The position numbers and the translations under genes are program-made. From positions 46,288,001 to 46,352,000 of the forward strand of contig NC_090986.1 in the NCBI RefSeq assembly GCF_041146395.1: a stretch of 64,000 bases of DNA, read 5' to 3'. Shown here one piece after another: positions 1-12,698 of the stretch; positions within the stretch are counted from its first letter, which is position 1, and each line of letters opens with the position of its first letter. Under the pieces are notes generated by a model. That model ran no database searches. It worked only from the letters and a program-made list of their open reading frames with translations, and was not told the origin of the DNA. This DNA comes from Eulemur rufifrons. Its lineage: Eukaryota; Chordata; Mammalia; Primates; Lemuridae.

Positions 1-779
1 CAAGTCCTATGCTGCCAACTTGCTGACTTCTTCTTTCTCCTAATTGTATGCATTTTTGACACACAAAGTTCATGTTTGTTATTTATAACAATCTATATTT
101 TTGTATATGGTTTCTTAAGACTTAGGCTTTTTCAGGCTTTTTTCAAGTTTACTTTAGGCTTAAATTATATTCTTAGAGTCATATATATCATTTTAGGAAT
201 AAAAACCAAATTAATACACTGTATATGTGTGTGCATGAATGCATGCACACATACCCACAATGAATGTATATTCATATTATATATTCTGTTTAATTCAAAG
301 GTAAGGTATATATCTTATAATTATTGTTTTTCAGATTTTCTTTTGGCTAGCTATGCTCTATATTCTTTCATTTAAACTTTGGTATAAATTTTTCATATTT
401 TAAAAAGCTACCCCCTAAATATCCCTTTAGGATATTACCCATGAATAAATATTTACAGATTAATTTTAGAAAAATGTGAGATCTCTAAATTTGAAAATTT
501 TTATGTGAGAAGATAGCCATATTTTTATCTTTTAAAATTAACCTGTATGTATTTTAGTGGGTTTAATTTTGGCATGGATTATTATTTTTTCCTGTGGTTA
601 TTCACATTTATTTATATATTTCACTATTTTATATATGTTTGCTCATATATACTTGCTTATTAATAATTACAGAATTAAAGTAGAGATGATTATGTATATA
701 TTTATTATAACCATCTTATGAAATGCATATCTTCTATTTGTTTTTCAATTTATAATAATAGGTTTTCTAGAAAGAAAAA

Positions 780-1280
780 TACAATAAACTGGTAATGAAA
801 CTTTTTCTCTGCCTTCTTAGTATTTACATTTATTTTCTTTTTATTGTGTTGTTTTTATTTAAAGAATAGTGGCCTGAATAGTAATGTTATCAGGTGTTCT
901 TATCTATCCTAATTGGAAAACCTTTACTATACTTTAGAGTGGCAGCTGTTATTTGAGATACATATATTGTATAATGTTAAGGGCACTATCCTGTTGTCTA
1001 TAGTTTCCTTAGTAAAGATTTTATTTTTAAAAATCAGCATTGATCTCATGTTCTATTAAGTTCTTTGTTAAAATCTGTCAAAATGATTATTTTTTCTTAT
1101 TCTATTTATTTATTAGGTTATTTACATAAATACTCTAACTTTAAATCATATTACATAGCTCAATAAAACCTACTTGTTTATGTTGCATTATTTCTTTAAT
1201 ATTTTCTTGCATTTTATATTCTAGCTATAATTTTGCACCTACATTGGTCTATAAACTATTTACAACATTTCCATTATGAT
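780..1280 (-). repeat. Degenerate L1 ORF2 fragment, antisense
   Basis: Read on the + strand, it follows the word order of antisense L1 reverse-transcriptase sequence. It has a 'cctaattggaaaacctttac' stretch, then a 'ttccttagtaaagattttat' stretch, then a segment ending near 'acctacattggtct', which resembles the usual antisense order. It is highly diverged, so the boundaries are approximate. Confidence 0.5.
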
Positions 1281-1799
1281 ATAAGGCTTATTTTAGCATA
1301 ATAACATCATAATGCAAATAGAAAAGCTTTCTATAATTTATGTTATAATTGTCTATAAACATGGAAAATTTATAAAAAAAATGATAATAGAAAGTTTATG
1401 TACATTATTATACCTATCCTTTTAAAATTTGTATTTTACTGAGTTTTTAAAATTTAGCAGACAGCCATCATACATTGCTTTTAATTTTATGACTACTCCT
1501 AATTATTTAATATTGTTATGTCATCTTTTTATATTGTTATCCTCCTAACTTGTTATTTTCTGTGTTAGCTTTATTACTAATTTCATTTTGTTTTAGCTTT
1601 TGTCAGTGTCATTATGAGATTTTGTTTTTATTTTTAATCAGATGAGTATATAGAGAGGCTATGTTTCCTCTTATTTTCTTGTTCATTAATTTCTGTTTGA
1701 CTTATTTCTGTTTGGTATGTCTTAAAATTCAGAATTTGACAAAAGATAGCATTAATAATTAACTTTGTGGTTTAGTTTTCTTTACTAACACATCAAAAT

Positions 1800-2470
1800 T
1801 TTATTTATTCATTCTCCTATGCTCAACTAATGAATCTATTTGGACATTTCAGTATTGTTATTTTCTTGACTATTAAGAACAATACTGCTATGAATATCCT
1901 TGTTTATGTCTTTTGGTGAACATATGTACACATTTTACCTGGATGTGTACCTAGAACTGAAATTGCTAGGCTTTATAGAATTCTTTTGTTCAGCTTTAGT
2001 AGATACTGCTCAAAATTTTTTGAAAGTAGTTTTCCTACTTTATCTACACATTAATAGTTTATTTGAATTCCAAATGCACCACACCCTACTGACTTGGTAA
2101 CATCAGTCTTTTATTTATTTTGATCACATTCTCTAGTAACTGATGAGATTGATCAACTTTTATATATATATTAGCCATTTGTATGTCTTCTTTTGGAAAT
2201 GTATTTTCAAGTTTTTTCCCTGTTTCTATTCACCTGAACTCTTTTTCATTTTGTTTTCTGGAGTTGTTCATATATTCTGAAAATTAATCCTTTCCAGAAG
2301 AATGCATCTCATTTTATTATTATTATTACTTTCCAGGAAGGATGTTTTGATTATATAATTTATTAGATTTTATGTCTAAAAGGGACTTTCCTATATCTTC
2401 TCACATTGTTTGCAAATTAGCTTTCGTAGTTTAAGGTCTCCACTTTGTATCTTTAAAATTCAGTAGATAT
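1800..2470 (-). repeat. Old L1 3' region, antisense
   Basis: The order of recognisable phrases matches the antisense 3' end of mammalian L1. These are 'gctatgaatatccttg' near 1888, 'aattgctagg' near 1960, 'gccatttgtatgtcttcttt' near 2174, and then the 'atattctgaaaattaatcc' equivalent of the antisense 'atattctggatattaa' phrase near 2272. It looks like an ancient L1M-type copy with ragged edges. Confidence 0.6.
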
Positions 2471-2649
2471 TATTTCTTATACTTTACTGTCTTTTCCTGA
2501 GAGGGGAAGGGGAAATGTGTATTTCCAGTGATTATTTTTCTTTCTTTTATATAAATCATTTATCAGTTATTCTAAACAAAGTTAATAAAAGTTTTGTTAA
2601 ATAGGTATAAAAATTTACTAGCTAACCAAAACTTCAATAAGAGAACATT

Positions 2650-3150
2650 TTATTATAAATGTATGAACTCAAGGAAATAGCTACCATTCCTGGGGCTGGA
2701 GCACAGAAAGTAAAGGTTGAAATTTTTAAGATTTACAAACTAGGAGAAAAGATGCAGGGCATCTGAATCTCAGACATCTGTGATTTGGCCCACTGCTTAG
2801 CCAGAGCTGCTGTCTTAGCTCAAAAGAGAGTTCCCCTGGCCTGAGACTCAGAGGTCTCAGAAGAAGGTGCCAATCTGCTGATGCTAACAGCTCTGAGTGG
2901 TCTCAATGAAACTGGTTGCAAGTTTTGGAAAAACTGTAAACTCTATGTATCAGATACTACAGAATTACTGTTACTGCTGTAGTGAGAAAAAGATGGTGAC
3001 ACTCACAGGAACAGAAGACAAAAAGGAGCAAGACTCTTCCTCTTCCTCTAGTTTTTCAGTCTCTGCCTCTTTGTAATGTCAGATCCTAACAAGGAACGAG
3101 GTGGCAAAGCAGAAAAATGATTTCCAGAGCTTAAAAAACCGGCACATCTT
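2650..3150. repeat. GC-richer block, probably an ancient interspersed repeat
   Basis: Base composition shifts clearly from the AT-rich flanks to near-balanced sequence for about 500 bp, with CT-rich and GAG-rich phrases. There is no long ORF and no splice-flanked coding segment. The texture is that of an old transposon or LTR, but I cannot name a family with confidence. Confidence 0.3.
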
Positions 3151-6100
3151 TCTCAAATTTAAAATGTTTACCAGGGTACAATCTGATGGCTACTTTTTCC
3201 TCTTTTACATTAGTACTTGAAGATTCATTTTAACAATCTCAACTACGTCTTTCTTCTGCTTTGGAAAGTTTCTATCTACTGAGCCTTGTTTAATTGTTCC
3301 CTTTTGATTGGGATGTATATTTCAGGATATACTTATGATGATGTTTCCAGACGTGTTTAAGTACTGATTTTTTTCCATAAATGTCTTTTCTTCCAAAATA
3401 TTTTATTTCTTTTTCTCTTAACCCAGAATTTTTTTTCTACATTGTAGATTCAATCAATGCCAGTTTGTCTATGATCTCTATTATTTCCAATGCAGGCTTA
3501 AAATTTTTGCATATCAATTTTTCTTACATGGTATCTTTATTTGACTCCTCTCTTTCCATAAAAAAAATCTTATTTCAATTGAGTGTGTTATCATCTCATC
3601 TTAAAACTCTCTTATATCGCCAAATGTATACTTTCTTAAATATTTAAAGAGCATGAATTCATGTTTTTCACATAAAACATAAGTTTTAAAGTGTACACTT
3701 TCTTTGCTTGGAAAATAAGGTGTATTTATGTTATACAAAGACTTATTCATGCTTTATTGTACTTTGTTTTGTTTTCCTATGTGCTAATTGTGATTTGCCC
3801 TTTCACAGAGTATTTAAATCCCTTAATTTCTTTCACAGTATGTTTAATTGCTTTCAAAATTCTACTCTCAAATGTTTTACTAGAAGTACAATTAATGTCA
3901 ATACTCATTATAATTTCCAAAATCTATTAATTAGATGAGAAAAGAAAGGTGAACCAGAATCATGAAATGCCAAAGCAAATAGCTACCTGTCAATTTAGTT
4001 TCTTTTTTGTGTTTAGTAAAGCTCCTTTTCAGCAGTAAAGTTTTCTCTATAGAACTTTCCACTAGCACCACTTTCCATATTAAGTAATATCTGTAAACAG
4101 TCACACTAGATTACTTTTGGCTTTAGTTCCTGAGAAAGACCCAGAATCCTACAATCAATGCTTCCTTGGAAATCTGATGTGTAGGAGTGAAAAGAAGTTA
4201 AAATTACATACAGCCCTGGTGATGGGTGCTGCATAGAAAATGGTTAGGGGTGTCATTCCATAAACTTCTGAGGGACACTGACATTTTTCAGAAGAGGAAA
4301 TTAAACTATTCTTATTACCCACTTTCAGTCTTATCTCATCTGTAAGTTATCAAAAAGAAATTTCTTGGAATTGTTTCTATGTGAAATAGTTACATCCCAC
4401 TTCTCATTCCCTTTTCAAAACATTTTTTTATTCTGTTGTACCTTGTAATGTCTGTTATAGAAAATATATTTTCATTTGTGTTAATATTGTCATTTTAATC
4501 AGTAGAGAATATGTATATTATTAATATCTTCTGCCTGTATCTTTTCTCTTGACAAAGATTTTATTTTTTAAACAGTACAATATTTTTCTACAAAATATCA
4601 CTTAATTTGGAAATTAATAGTAAAATTTCAGTCTTCTACATTAATCATCAAAAGAAAAACTATCTCATGGGTATATCTCTTCATAGATAGTAAAACTAAC
4701 AATAATAGAATAGATGTTCTTTTGAATGTTAATTTGTGTAATTCTAATAGAGGAAATCATATTTTTTGCTTGTTTAGTTTTCTAATAATTATATGTAAGT
4801 AACAGTCCATCAGCTTATTTAGTGACTTTTTTCTTATCACTTACATTGATAATAATAAATTCATTCCCTATATTATTTTGAAAATGTATATATATTATTG
4901 ATACAGCAAATTTGCTAAAAATGGATAAGAAATATCCTTGCCCCCTCACTCTTAGTCATTTGTCTCATTATTCTATAATGAAAACACACACATACACATT
5001 AAAGTTTTAACACATTGCTTATCTTTTCTAGATTTATCTAATTATCCTGCACTATAGCTTTGTGATTCTTCATTATGACTTTACTTTGAAATATCCTAAA
5101 ATATGTGTATTTTGTTATAAATATCCTCCAATCTTAATCAGAAGCAAATTCATAAAACAGTTAATGGAGAGTCTTGTGGGAATTTTTTCCCTGTGTTATT
5201 ATAACTTAATTGTCTATCCAGTTTCTTCTAATGCCATTTTTAAATTGGCTATACATAGAATTCATTATCTAGGTTTTTTTTCCTGTCTAGGTTTTTTTGG
5301 TCAGATAGGATACATAATATCTTAAAAAAAAATCTTGTTTTTCTATAATATCATTCTTCATAAAAATATCAGAATGTGATATTAGTACTATTTAAAGTTT
5401 TTATTCTTGAAATTATTGACATTTTAATTAAGTACTTCTTAAAAATTTTAATCCTATTCTAAGAAAATGTTTTGATTTCATTTTTTTATTTCAAATAACC
5501 TTTTTCCTTTAAGTAGAAAGAGTACACATCTTATTTTAAAATCTTTTTCCTTCTCCGGGGTGTGATTTAATGAACTCAAAATTCTGTGGTTTGATGACTG
5601 TCTAGGTACTTTTCCTGTGTTACTCACACAGAAACAAAATCATTTGTTAGAAGGTGACCTTTTACTTCAGACTCCTAGCAAAAAAATTGTTTGAACATCA
5701 CCCTCTGACAGCTTTTTTATTTTTTTCCTCACCTCTACTGATATGATTTTTCCTTTTATTTTATTTTCACATATCACTAATTTGTCATTCTAACCTGGCT
5801 GTTGCTTCTCTGAATATTATTTTGAATAATTTTCCCAGTGAAGACTAACAAAAAACAATGAACAGTCCCTCTTAAGATTAGGTTATTAATGATACTATTT
5901 GTACTGGAAAAAAACAAGAAATTGGCTCATGGCTTAAAATTAATGAATATGTTCTGATGGATTCAGAGCAAAATTATAGCAATTTCATGTAACAAATTTT
6001 GTCAGTCTTCCATTAAGACAGATTAAGCTAAGGAGTAGATATGTCATCTTAGGCCAGCACAGCCAAAGACTTGGTAAATAAAGAAAATATAACAAAACAT

Positions 6101-6494
6101 TGAGTAGACATTGTGGTGTGGTGGGTGGCCAAATACAACCTCAGACTCTTCAAACAGTATACATACACACTAGTGATTCTTTATGTTTCTTTGATCTCTG
6201 CCTAGGCTTGGTTCTTTCAAACTTTACATTGTAGCTAGAATGTCTGTGGCTTTTCTTTTAATTTCCTCAGTTTGCTCACAAAGCAGACATTGATATTGCC
6301 TGAGCATATCTATACATAGTTTTAAATTTTAAAAAATATGTGATACCACCCCTAAAGACTCTGTCAGACATAAAATCAAGTGAGTTTGTTCAATGATTCG
6401 CCCTGGCAAAATGGACTCATTCATTTAATCAAAACTTCATGTTAATAACCCTCACAAGTCAGTTGTAATTTCTATTCAGTCTGAGGCATATACA

Positions 6495-6620
6495 GCTTAA
6501 AGGATCATAAGAGCAGGATTTGTGTCTGTTGTTTTTCGTATTATGTCCCAATACCTCGCACAGTGCTTTAAGCCTCAAAGCCCATTACTTGCAAGGTGTC
6601 TTCCTAGACCCTGTTCCTAT
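6495..6620 (+). repeat. L2 3'-end fragment
   Basis: It contains the L2-like phrase order 'gagcaggatttgtgtctgtt', then 'cccaatacctcgcacagtgc'. This resembles the conserved 3' end of LINE-2. It is short and diverged. Confidence 0.4.
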
Positions 6621-6720
6621 TTTGTGTTCAAATTTTGCTATTCTTTTTCTTAAAGATGGCACCCCCAATGGTATAAGCTTTAATCTATCTTAGACTCATA
6701 CATTTAAAAATGAAAGAAAG

Positions 6721-7153
6721 GAAAGAAATTACTTGTTTACTGAATCTCACTTTGGGCTACTAATGGGCTCAGGAGATTTTTATCAGAGGCTGGGAAGGGT
6801 AGCAGAGAAGCAGGGATAGAAGGAGGTTGATCAACAAATACAAAATTACAGTTAGATAGGAGGAATAAGTTTGTATTCTATAGAACAGCAGAGTAACTAT
6901 AGTTAACAATAATTTATTGTATATTTTGAAATTGCTAGAAGAAAGGATTTCGAATTTTCCCAACACACGATAAATGTTTGAAGTGATAGATATACCAATT
7001 ACTCTGATTTGATCATCACACATTGTATACATGTATTGAAATATAAAATATACCCCATAAATATGTAGAAATATTATTTATCAATTAAAAATTTTATAAG
7101 AAGAAATTGTTTATGGAATCTCACTTAGAACTACTGATGGACTCAGATTTTTA
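6721..7153 (+). mobile_element. 5'-truncated L1 3' UTR flanked by long direct repeats
   Basis: Positions 6783-7097 read as the sense 3' UTR of an L1MA/L1P-like element: 'cagaggctgggaaggg', 'acagttagatagg', 'ctatagttaacaataattta', 'gatcatcacacattgtatac' and 'taccccataaatatg' occur in the usual order, ending in an A-rich tail. The flanks 6721-6782 and 7098-7153 are imperfect copies of each other (both contain 'aatctcactt' and 'ctcag...attttt'), apart from substitutions and two small gaps. They look like an unusually long target-site duplication. Confidence 0.75.
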
Positions 7154-7639
7154 AATTGCCTATTGGAAGAAATAATTTTTAAGCTAGCACTTGATTGACG
7201 TATTAGATGTCTAGGAAGTGAGGAAAAATTCCATTGAGAAAGAAAAATTTGTGTCAGTTCCCTGAATATGCAAACAAAAGGTGGAAAAGTTAAATGTGGC
7301 TGGAACATTATGAGAGAGGGTGGCCCCAAAAAATTGGATAGAACAGCAGGCCCCAGGTCCTGTAGCAACTTGACTAAGGTAAAAATATTGTAACACGTTT
7401 AAAATCAACATTGATATGGTTGCATTTAAATTTTATAAATATTCACTCTGACAGAAGAATAATTTATAATTGTTCAAGGAAACTATAAAATTATTAGAAT
7501 CTCTTCACAATAGTTGACTGGCTAGGATATATTCTAGTGATTCAAAGGGATTCCTTGATAAATTATGTCTCAGAATTACGATGTGTTGCAACAGCATACA
7601 ACTCATTTTGATATCCTATTTGTGCATAGTCACTGCCAG

Positions 7640-7890
7640 ACTCCTGGTACCCTTAATGATTTAGCCTTCACCTTCCTTCTCCAGTTTTTTTTTACTCATG
7701 ACTTGCTTTGTAGTACCTGATGTCCCAGCCATACCAATTACTATGATTCCCTCAACATACCTTGATTGTTCACACCCTTTGGTTCACATACTTACCTTTC
7801 TGCCTAGATTCCCCTTCCATTGTTTTTTTGTCTTAATAATTTATGAATGTCTACTTAGTTTCCCTCTTCAGATATTCACCTGATCTTTGA
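7640..7890 (+). repeat. L2 fragment, sense
   Basis: It is a CT-rich sense-strand stretch whose phrase order ('cttctccag', 'ttctgcctagattccccttcc', 'cagatattcacctgatc') resembles the LINE-2 3' coding part. It is diverged. The small ORF across it is part of the repeat and is not a gene. Confidence 0.4.
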
Positions 7891-8309
7891 ATATATATGA
7901 AAACTCTCTAGATTGATAAATTCAACACAACTCTTGTTCTCTCTGTGCATTAAGTTCCATGTGGCAAGATCATTACTAACAGGATTTGGTCTAGTGTATG
8001 TGAGAACAATAGTGTCAGGAAGTATTAAAAATATATTAATATTTGCTTTGCCTAAAATCTAAATAAGATAATTTATGACATTTTCCACCATCCAACGCCT
8101 AGTTTAATCTGTACTGTTTCCATGACCCCCTTTTTAATCCACACAGCTAAAATTAATCTTTCCTTCTTTCATTCTTTTGTGTTCCCAAGACACATGATTA
8201 ATGCTTTTCTCTGCCATTTGTCAAAGTCTTGCTTCAGTGGAACTTAAACAGGTGTTTTTTTCACTGACAAGTTTCCACAGATGAATTGCCTTTTTTCTAG
8301 AATTGGAAA

Positions 8310-8550
8310 CAAGTACTTCATTCATTGTTTTAAATTTCACAAATGTGTCCTCCCCATGGTGATATATCAAAGAAGATAAATAAAATCTGCCCTCAGAGAG
8401 CTTATTTTAAAGGGAATTACGAAACAACAACAATACAAGAAAACTGTGAAATTATAACAGGCGTAGAGTGGGAGTTGGTGAGGAAACATGGAGGGATTAA
8501 GATTGAAGTGACTCGGCTTGGGGTTGGTGAATTCTACCAAATTTGAGGAT
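8310..8550 (-). repeat. L2 fragment, antisense
   Basis: It carries 'tctgccctcagagagcttat', an antisense L2 hallmark, followed by a purine-rich stretch with 'ggagttggtgagg'. A short ORF here is incidental. Confidence 0.45.
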
Positions 8551-8573
8551 GTTTTAAATTGACATAAATTAGC

Positions 8574-8659
8574 TTAATATTTATTGTTTAGTTTAATATT
8601 TATTATTTAGTTTAATATTTATAGTTTAATATTGCAAATATTAAATATTTGCAATATTA
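8574..8659. repeat. AT-rich short tandem repeat ending in a perfect inverted repeat
   Basis: A 'GTTTAATATTTAT' unit occurs three times with small variations between about 8574 and 8627. It runs into a perfect inverted repeat: 8627-8642 is the reverse complement of 8644-8659, with one base between. The 16-bp arms could form a cruciform or a hairpin in RNA. Confidence 0.8.
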
Positions 8660-8679
8660 GTATGTGCTAATAAATAAAG

Positions 8680-9080
8680 GTAGATGGGCTCTATCAGGCT
8701 TGAGCCCACAACCTCACTTACCACCCATCTGTTATAACAGCAGCAAGTCTCAGGCTGAGTTTGCAACAGGCACCAACATTTCTTAGCAAGCAGGAACAAA
8801 AGGCAGTCACATAACCTGGCGTTGTAAACTTAGTAAAATCCTGCTCACTGGCCTGCGAGGCATTCTAACAAGTACCTTCCATGAAAAGGTTCACTGAAAG
8901 GCAGATGCAAGTGTGATCTGACAGCAGGCTTTACAAGCCTTCTCAAGGGATCAGATGAAAGAGTTCTCCATTAATTGTGAAACAACGGAGCAAGCTAAAT
9001 TCTGGATGTAGAAAGTTGCTTCAGAGGTGTTATACCGCTGGAGTAGTGGGATTCTAATACTTTTATTATGAACAGAAAGG
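8680..9080. other. Unassigned GC-richer segment
   Basis: About 400 bp of balanced composition start directly after the inverted repeat. I see no ORF of note, no tRNA or snRNA shape and no repeat family I can name. It may be an old LTR or a lineage-specific insertion. Confidence 0.25.
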
Positions 9081-9599
9081 ATACCTAAACCTTCCTTCTG
9101 GGTAACCAAATATAATGAATGAAAATTATATTCAATATCCCAAGCTAATTAGCAAAACATTCTAGTATTTATTTAGATAATGGTGTTGGAAGTGGTTTCT
9201 GTAGTGAACCTTGAAGTATGCTTTGTTGACAAAGTACGTGAAATAGTAAATTACTTAGGATACAGATTATAAATAAAGTTAAATTTTAGAGAACAAATTT
9301 TAGGAAACTCAGGGAAACAAGGAAAACAAAGTGGGATCAGAAAATACTTTATAGTGGAGACACAACCTCAGTTGATTAATGAGAGATGAGAAGTAACTCT
9401 GCATATATAGTGAAAAACTACCTAGGCGAACATGAATGCTCAATGGCACATAGGGCTGGAAACGATTTAGTGCTATGGCAGAAACTGATAATTATCCCCC
9501 AATACTTATTCACTCCTTTTTATATGACAGTATAAACACTAATTTTTCATGAGGCATATGGCCATCAAAAATGTTTTAGCATCTTACAAACTAGGTATT

Positions 9600-10240
9600 G
9601 CCATGTGTCTAAGTTCTGACCAATGAAATGTGAGAAATGAGTTGTGCAACGTGAAAGATACACGCTTAAAAGGAGAAGTTGTGCTCCTTCTTCCAACTTT
9701 CCTTCACTCCTTCATCCTGCTCTTTGAATCATGGTTATGGTATCTGGGATTCCACCTTGGAATATCAGAACAAGAGGGTTAATAGGTAATTTTCCATGAG
9801 GTTTTAGCATTACAGCACATTTTCCAAGCAAGAAGTATTGGTGACTTTTATTCACACCATCCTTTCAGGATATTTGTAAATCAAAGAGAGTTGGAAAATA
9901 GAATATCTTCCTTTGGGTTAGAGAGCAAGGATTTGTTCCTTGATCGGAATCATAAAGATAATGTCTCCCTTCAGAGTAAAGGTTGGCCAGGTTTGCTGGC
10001 AGCTCTCTTTAAAGGATTAGCATTTCCTAAACCTGAGCTTCCTCAGATATGAAACAAACCTACCGCAAGTGCAGTATTTCCCTGACTCACTCTGAATCAC
10101 CCTGGGAGGACTCGGGGAAACAAGGAAAACCAAGATGACCACGAAGTTCATGCTGCCTATTGTACTGTAAATAATAAAGTCATTTCTTTCTCACCCATGA
10201 ATCTTGTTTCTTCTGCCAGCATCTATGAAACTGTGGCAAG
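9600..10240 (+). repeat. Probable old LTR-like repeat(s)
   Basis: The phrase 'tctgaccaatgaaatgtgag' near 9615 and the terminal stretch near 10170 (an AATAAA followed by 'tcatttctttctcaccc' and 'cttgtttcttctgcc') resemble LTR sequence with a polyadenylation signal. The family is unknown. This could be two different elements. Confidence 0.35.
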
Positions 10241-10739
10241 CTGATTTGTTAGCTTGCAAGTAGGATAAAATTTCAAACTCTTCAGAGAAAATGTAATACT
10301 CTAGAGATGCAGTCGTGGTCTCAACACTTACAAAACCACTTTTTAAAATCATTTGAGCCCACATGTATCAGTTTTTGACTGATACAATATTTGTTCTTGA
10401 ATTTCTATATTGTATGTTATAGAATGTCAAATAGGTGGCGTTAATTTAGAAGGGCACTACTAGGACAGAAGATATTGAAACCTGATGGCTAAGTGTTAGG
10501 CAAAGCTCATCTGTGTACTGTTTAAACACATAAATTCGGGAAAATAGTAGGGAAGACTAAGATTCTTGCGATTCTCAACAAGTGCTAGAAAATTTTACTT
10601 AACCAAGGATATTTCTGGATCACTTGTCAATTCCTGGCATGCAAGGGATATGCTGGTCAATATTCACAGCAAACTGAACTATGAACCTGACAATTCTTAA
10701 GAATCGTTATTTTCTGTCTTTTTCTCATTTCCTCAGAAT

Positions 10740-11110
10740 CAAACCCCAAGTCCATAGCGTGACATCCAAACCTCTTCATTCTCAGTCTAACCTCTTGCTC
10801 CTACCAGCTACATCTCTTTTTTCCTGTCTTTCACTGCTGTCCCTTCCATCAATATGACATACCTGTCACTCTTTATTTGTCACCTGCTCTGACCTTTCAT
10901 GCCCCTTGTCTTTGCACATAATGCCTTCCCTGTATGTAATGCTGACCCCCTATTTCTTCAACTTACCAATTTTTACTCATCTTTCAACTCTAAGTTAAAA
11001 TGTCATGTTTCCTTTATTGCTGTAAAACTGTCAGCTGTCACTTCCTATGTTATTGGTATGTTGACTTCCCTCATGAGATTCCTCTCTGCTCTTCAGATTC
11101 TCAACATCTA
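10740..11110 (+). repeat. L2 fragment, sense
   Basis: It follows the sense LINE-2 order: 'cctcttgctcctaccagcta', 'tgcccct tgtctttgcacata' (with spacing), 'tgccttccctgtatg', then 'ctcatctttcaactctaagt' and 'aaatgtcatgtttcc'. The ORF at 10899-11111 is a remnant of L2 coding sequence. Confidence 0.7.
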
Positions 11111-12269
11111 ATCTGTCATTGTCATTAAAAGAAAGCAAGAAATCAGTCTAAACTATGAGTAAATACATCATGAGGGAAGATCTGAGAAAATAATCTTTCA
11201 TAATTGTTCATGAAGGTTTGTATGTACATTGCAGCATTTATTCTAACTGTTCTGTCTCTTATTTCTATTCCTTGGTTATTTTTACACTTTAAGAATACTT
11301 ATAATAATTGTTAATTATTGATGTTGTTAGTTATTTTACATTCTAGTTCTTAGTCAATTTATGTTCAAAAATAAGTGGATTGCAGACAATGCTGCTTGAT
11401 AACATATATTCATAAAATGCATATTTTTTTTCAAATATTGGAACACATCCATTCATTTTTTTTTTTTCTTTTTTACTGCCCCGAATCTATGCTCCCCATG
11501 TTGGTTTTAGTAATAGATTCATGAAGCAGTCTCAAAGGACACTATATTTCTTTTACACAGATTCCATTTTTTTCATTTCTTTTTCTGAACTCCTTCTTCA
11601 GAAAAAATTCAACATATTTCAACTAATTTTGCTCCAGTATTAATTGGTATTATTGATTCATAGTATTAACTGCCCTAGTACTAATATATATTTTATATTA
11701 TATTATTAAAATTTTAACTTCATTTTTAATCTGTAGACCATATCAGGCTATGAATGACATGAAAAGGACACATTAAATGCCAAATGAAAGAAACTATTTA
11801 TAACAGAGTTCAGTAAGTAATTTATAAAATAACAGCTAGCATATATCATGCCTATATTACACAAAAAAGTGTCAAATATCTCATTTTTATCAAGGCATTA
11901 CATACACTTCTTGTGTGTATGCATCCCTATGTTACTAGATTTTATTAGGGGAGAATTTAAAAAAATGTGTACTTATGTCAAAGAAGTCAATGACATGATA
12001 AACTGTGAACTTTGCAGGCAAATTTTATTTCCAAAGAAAATATATTCTAATAAACATGCTATTAGCTAAAAAATAGGCTCAGAGGCTAAGTATTTAACGT
12101 CTATCATGTAAGCAGTATGTTTAATTATCATAACATGTTCTTTCTTAAACACTGAGATATAAAAAATATGGAATATTTCTTACTTCACTTATTCCTTCTA
12201 CATAGTAAGTAGATTTTTATTGGGAAAAATTGGTTTAATATATAACATCCTAATTAATATTTCGTTAGG

Positions 12270-12698
12270 CAGTTTTTTTCCTATTCCTAGTTTGCTGAGA
12301 ATTTTTATTGTTAAAGGGTGCTAAATTTTCTGAAATGTTTTTTCTGCATCATTAAAGTGATCATGGAATTTTATCTTTTATTCAGTTAATATGAAGCATC
12401 CTTGCCTCCCAGGTATAAATCCCACTTGATCGTGATATATGATTCTTTTAATGTGCTGTTGGATTCAGATTGCTAATATTATGACAAGGATTTTTGCAGG
12501 TATATTCATCAGAGATGTAGGCCTCTAGTTTTCTTTTTTTGTGGTATCTTTGTCCAGCTTTGGTATTAGAGTAATGCTAGCCTCATAGAATGAGTTTGTA
12601 AGTGTTCCCTCATCATCAATTTATGGAAGAATTTGAAAAAGATTAATGTTAATTCTTCTTTAAGTGTTTGTGAGAATTTACCAATGAAATCATCTAGT
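12270..12698 (-). repeat. Older L1 ORF2, antisense, left half of interrupted copy
   Basis: It closely tracks antisense L1 reverse-transcriptase sequence: 'cctattcctagtttgctgag', 'tttttctgcatcattaaagt', 'aaatcccacttgatcgtg', 'cctcatagaatgagttt' and 'ttaattcttctttaagtg', in order. The same element resumes at 13866 after a younger L1 insertion. Confidence 0.85.
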
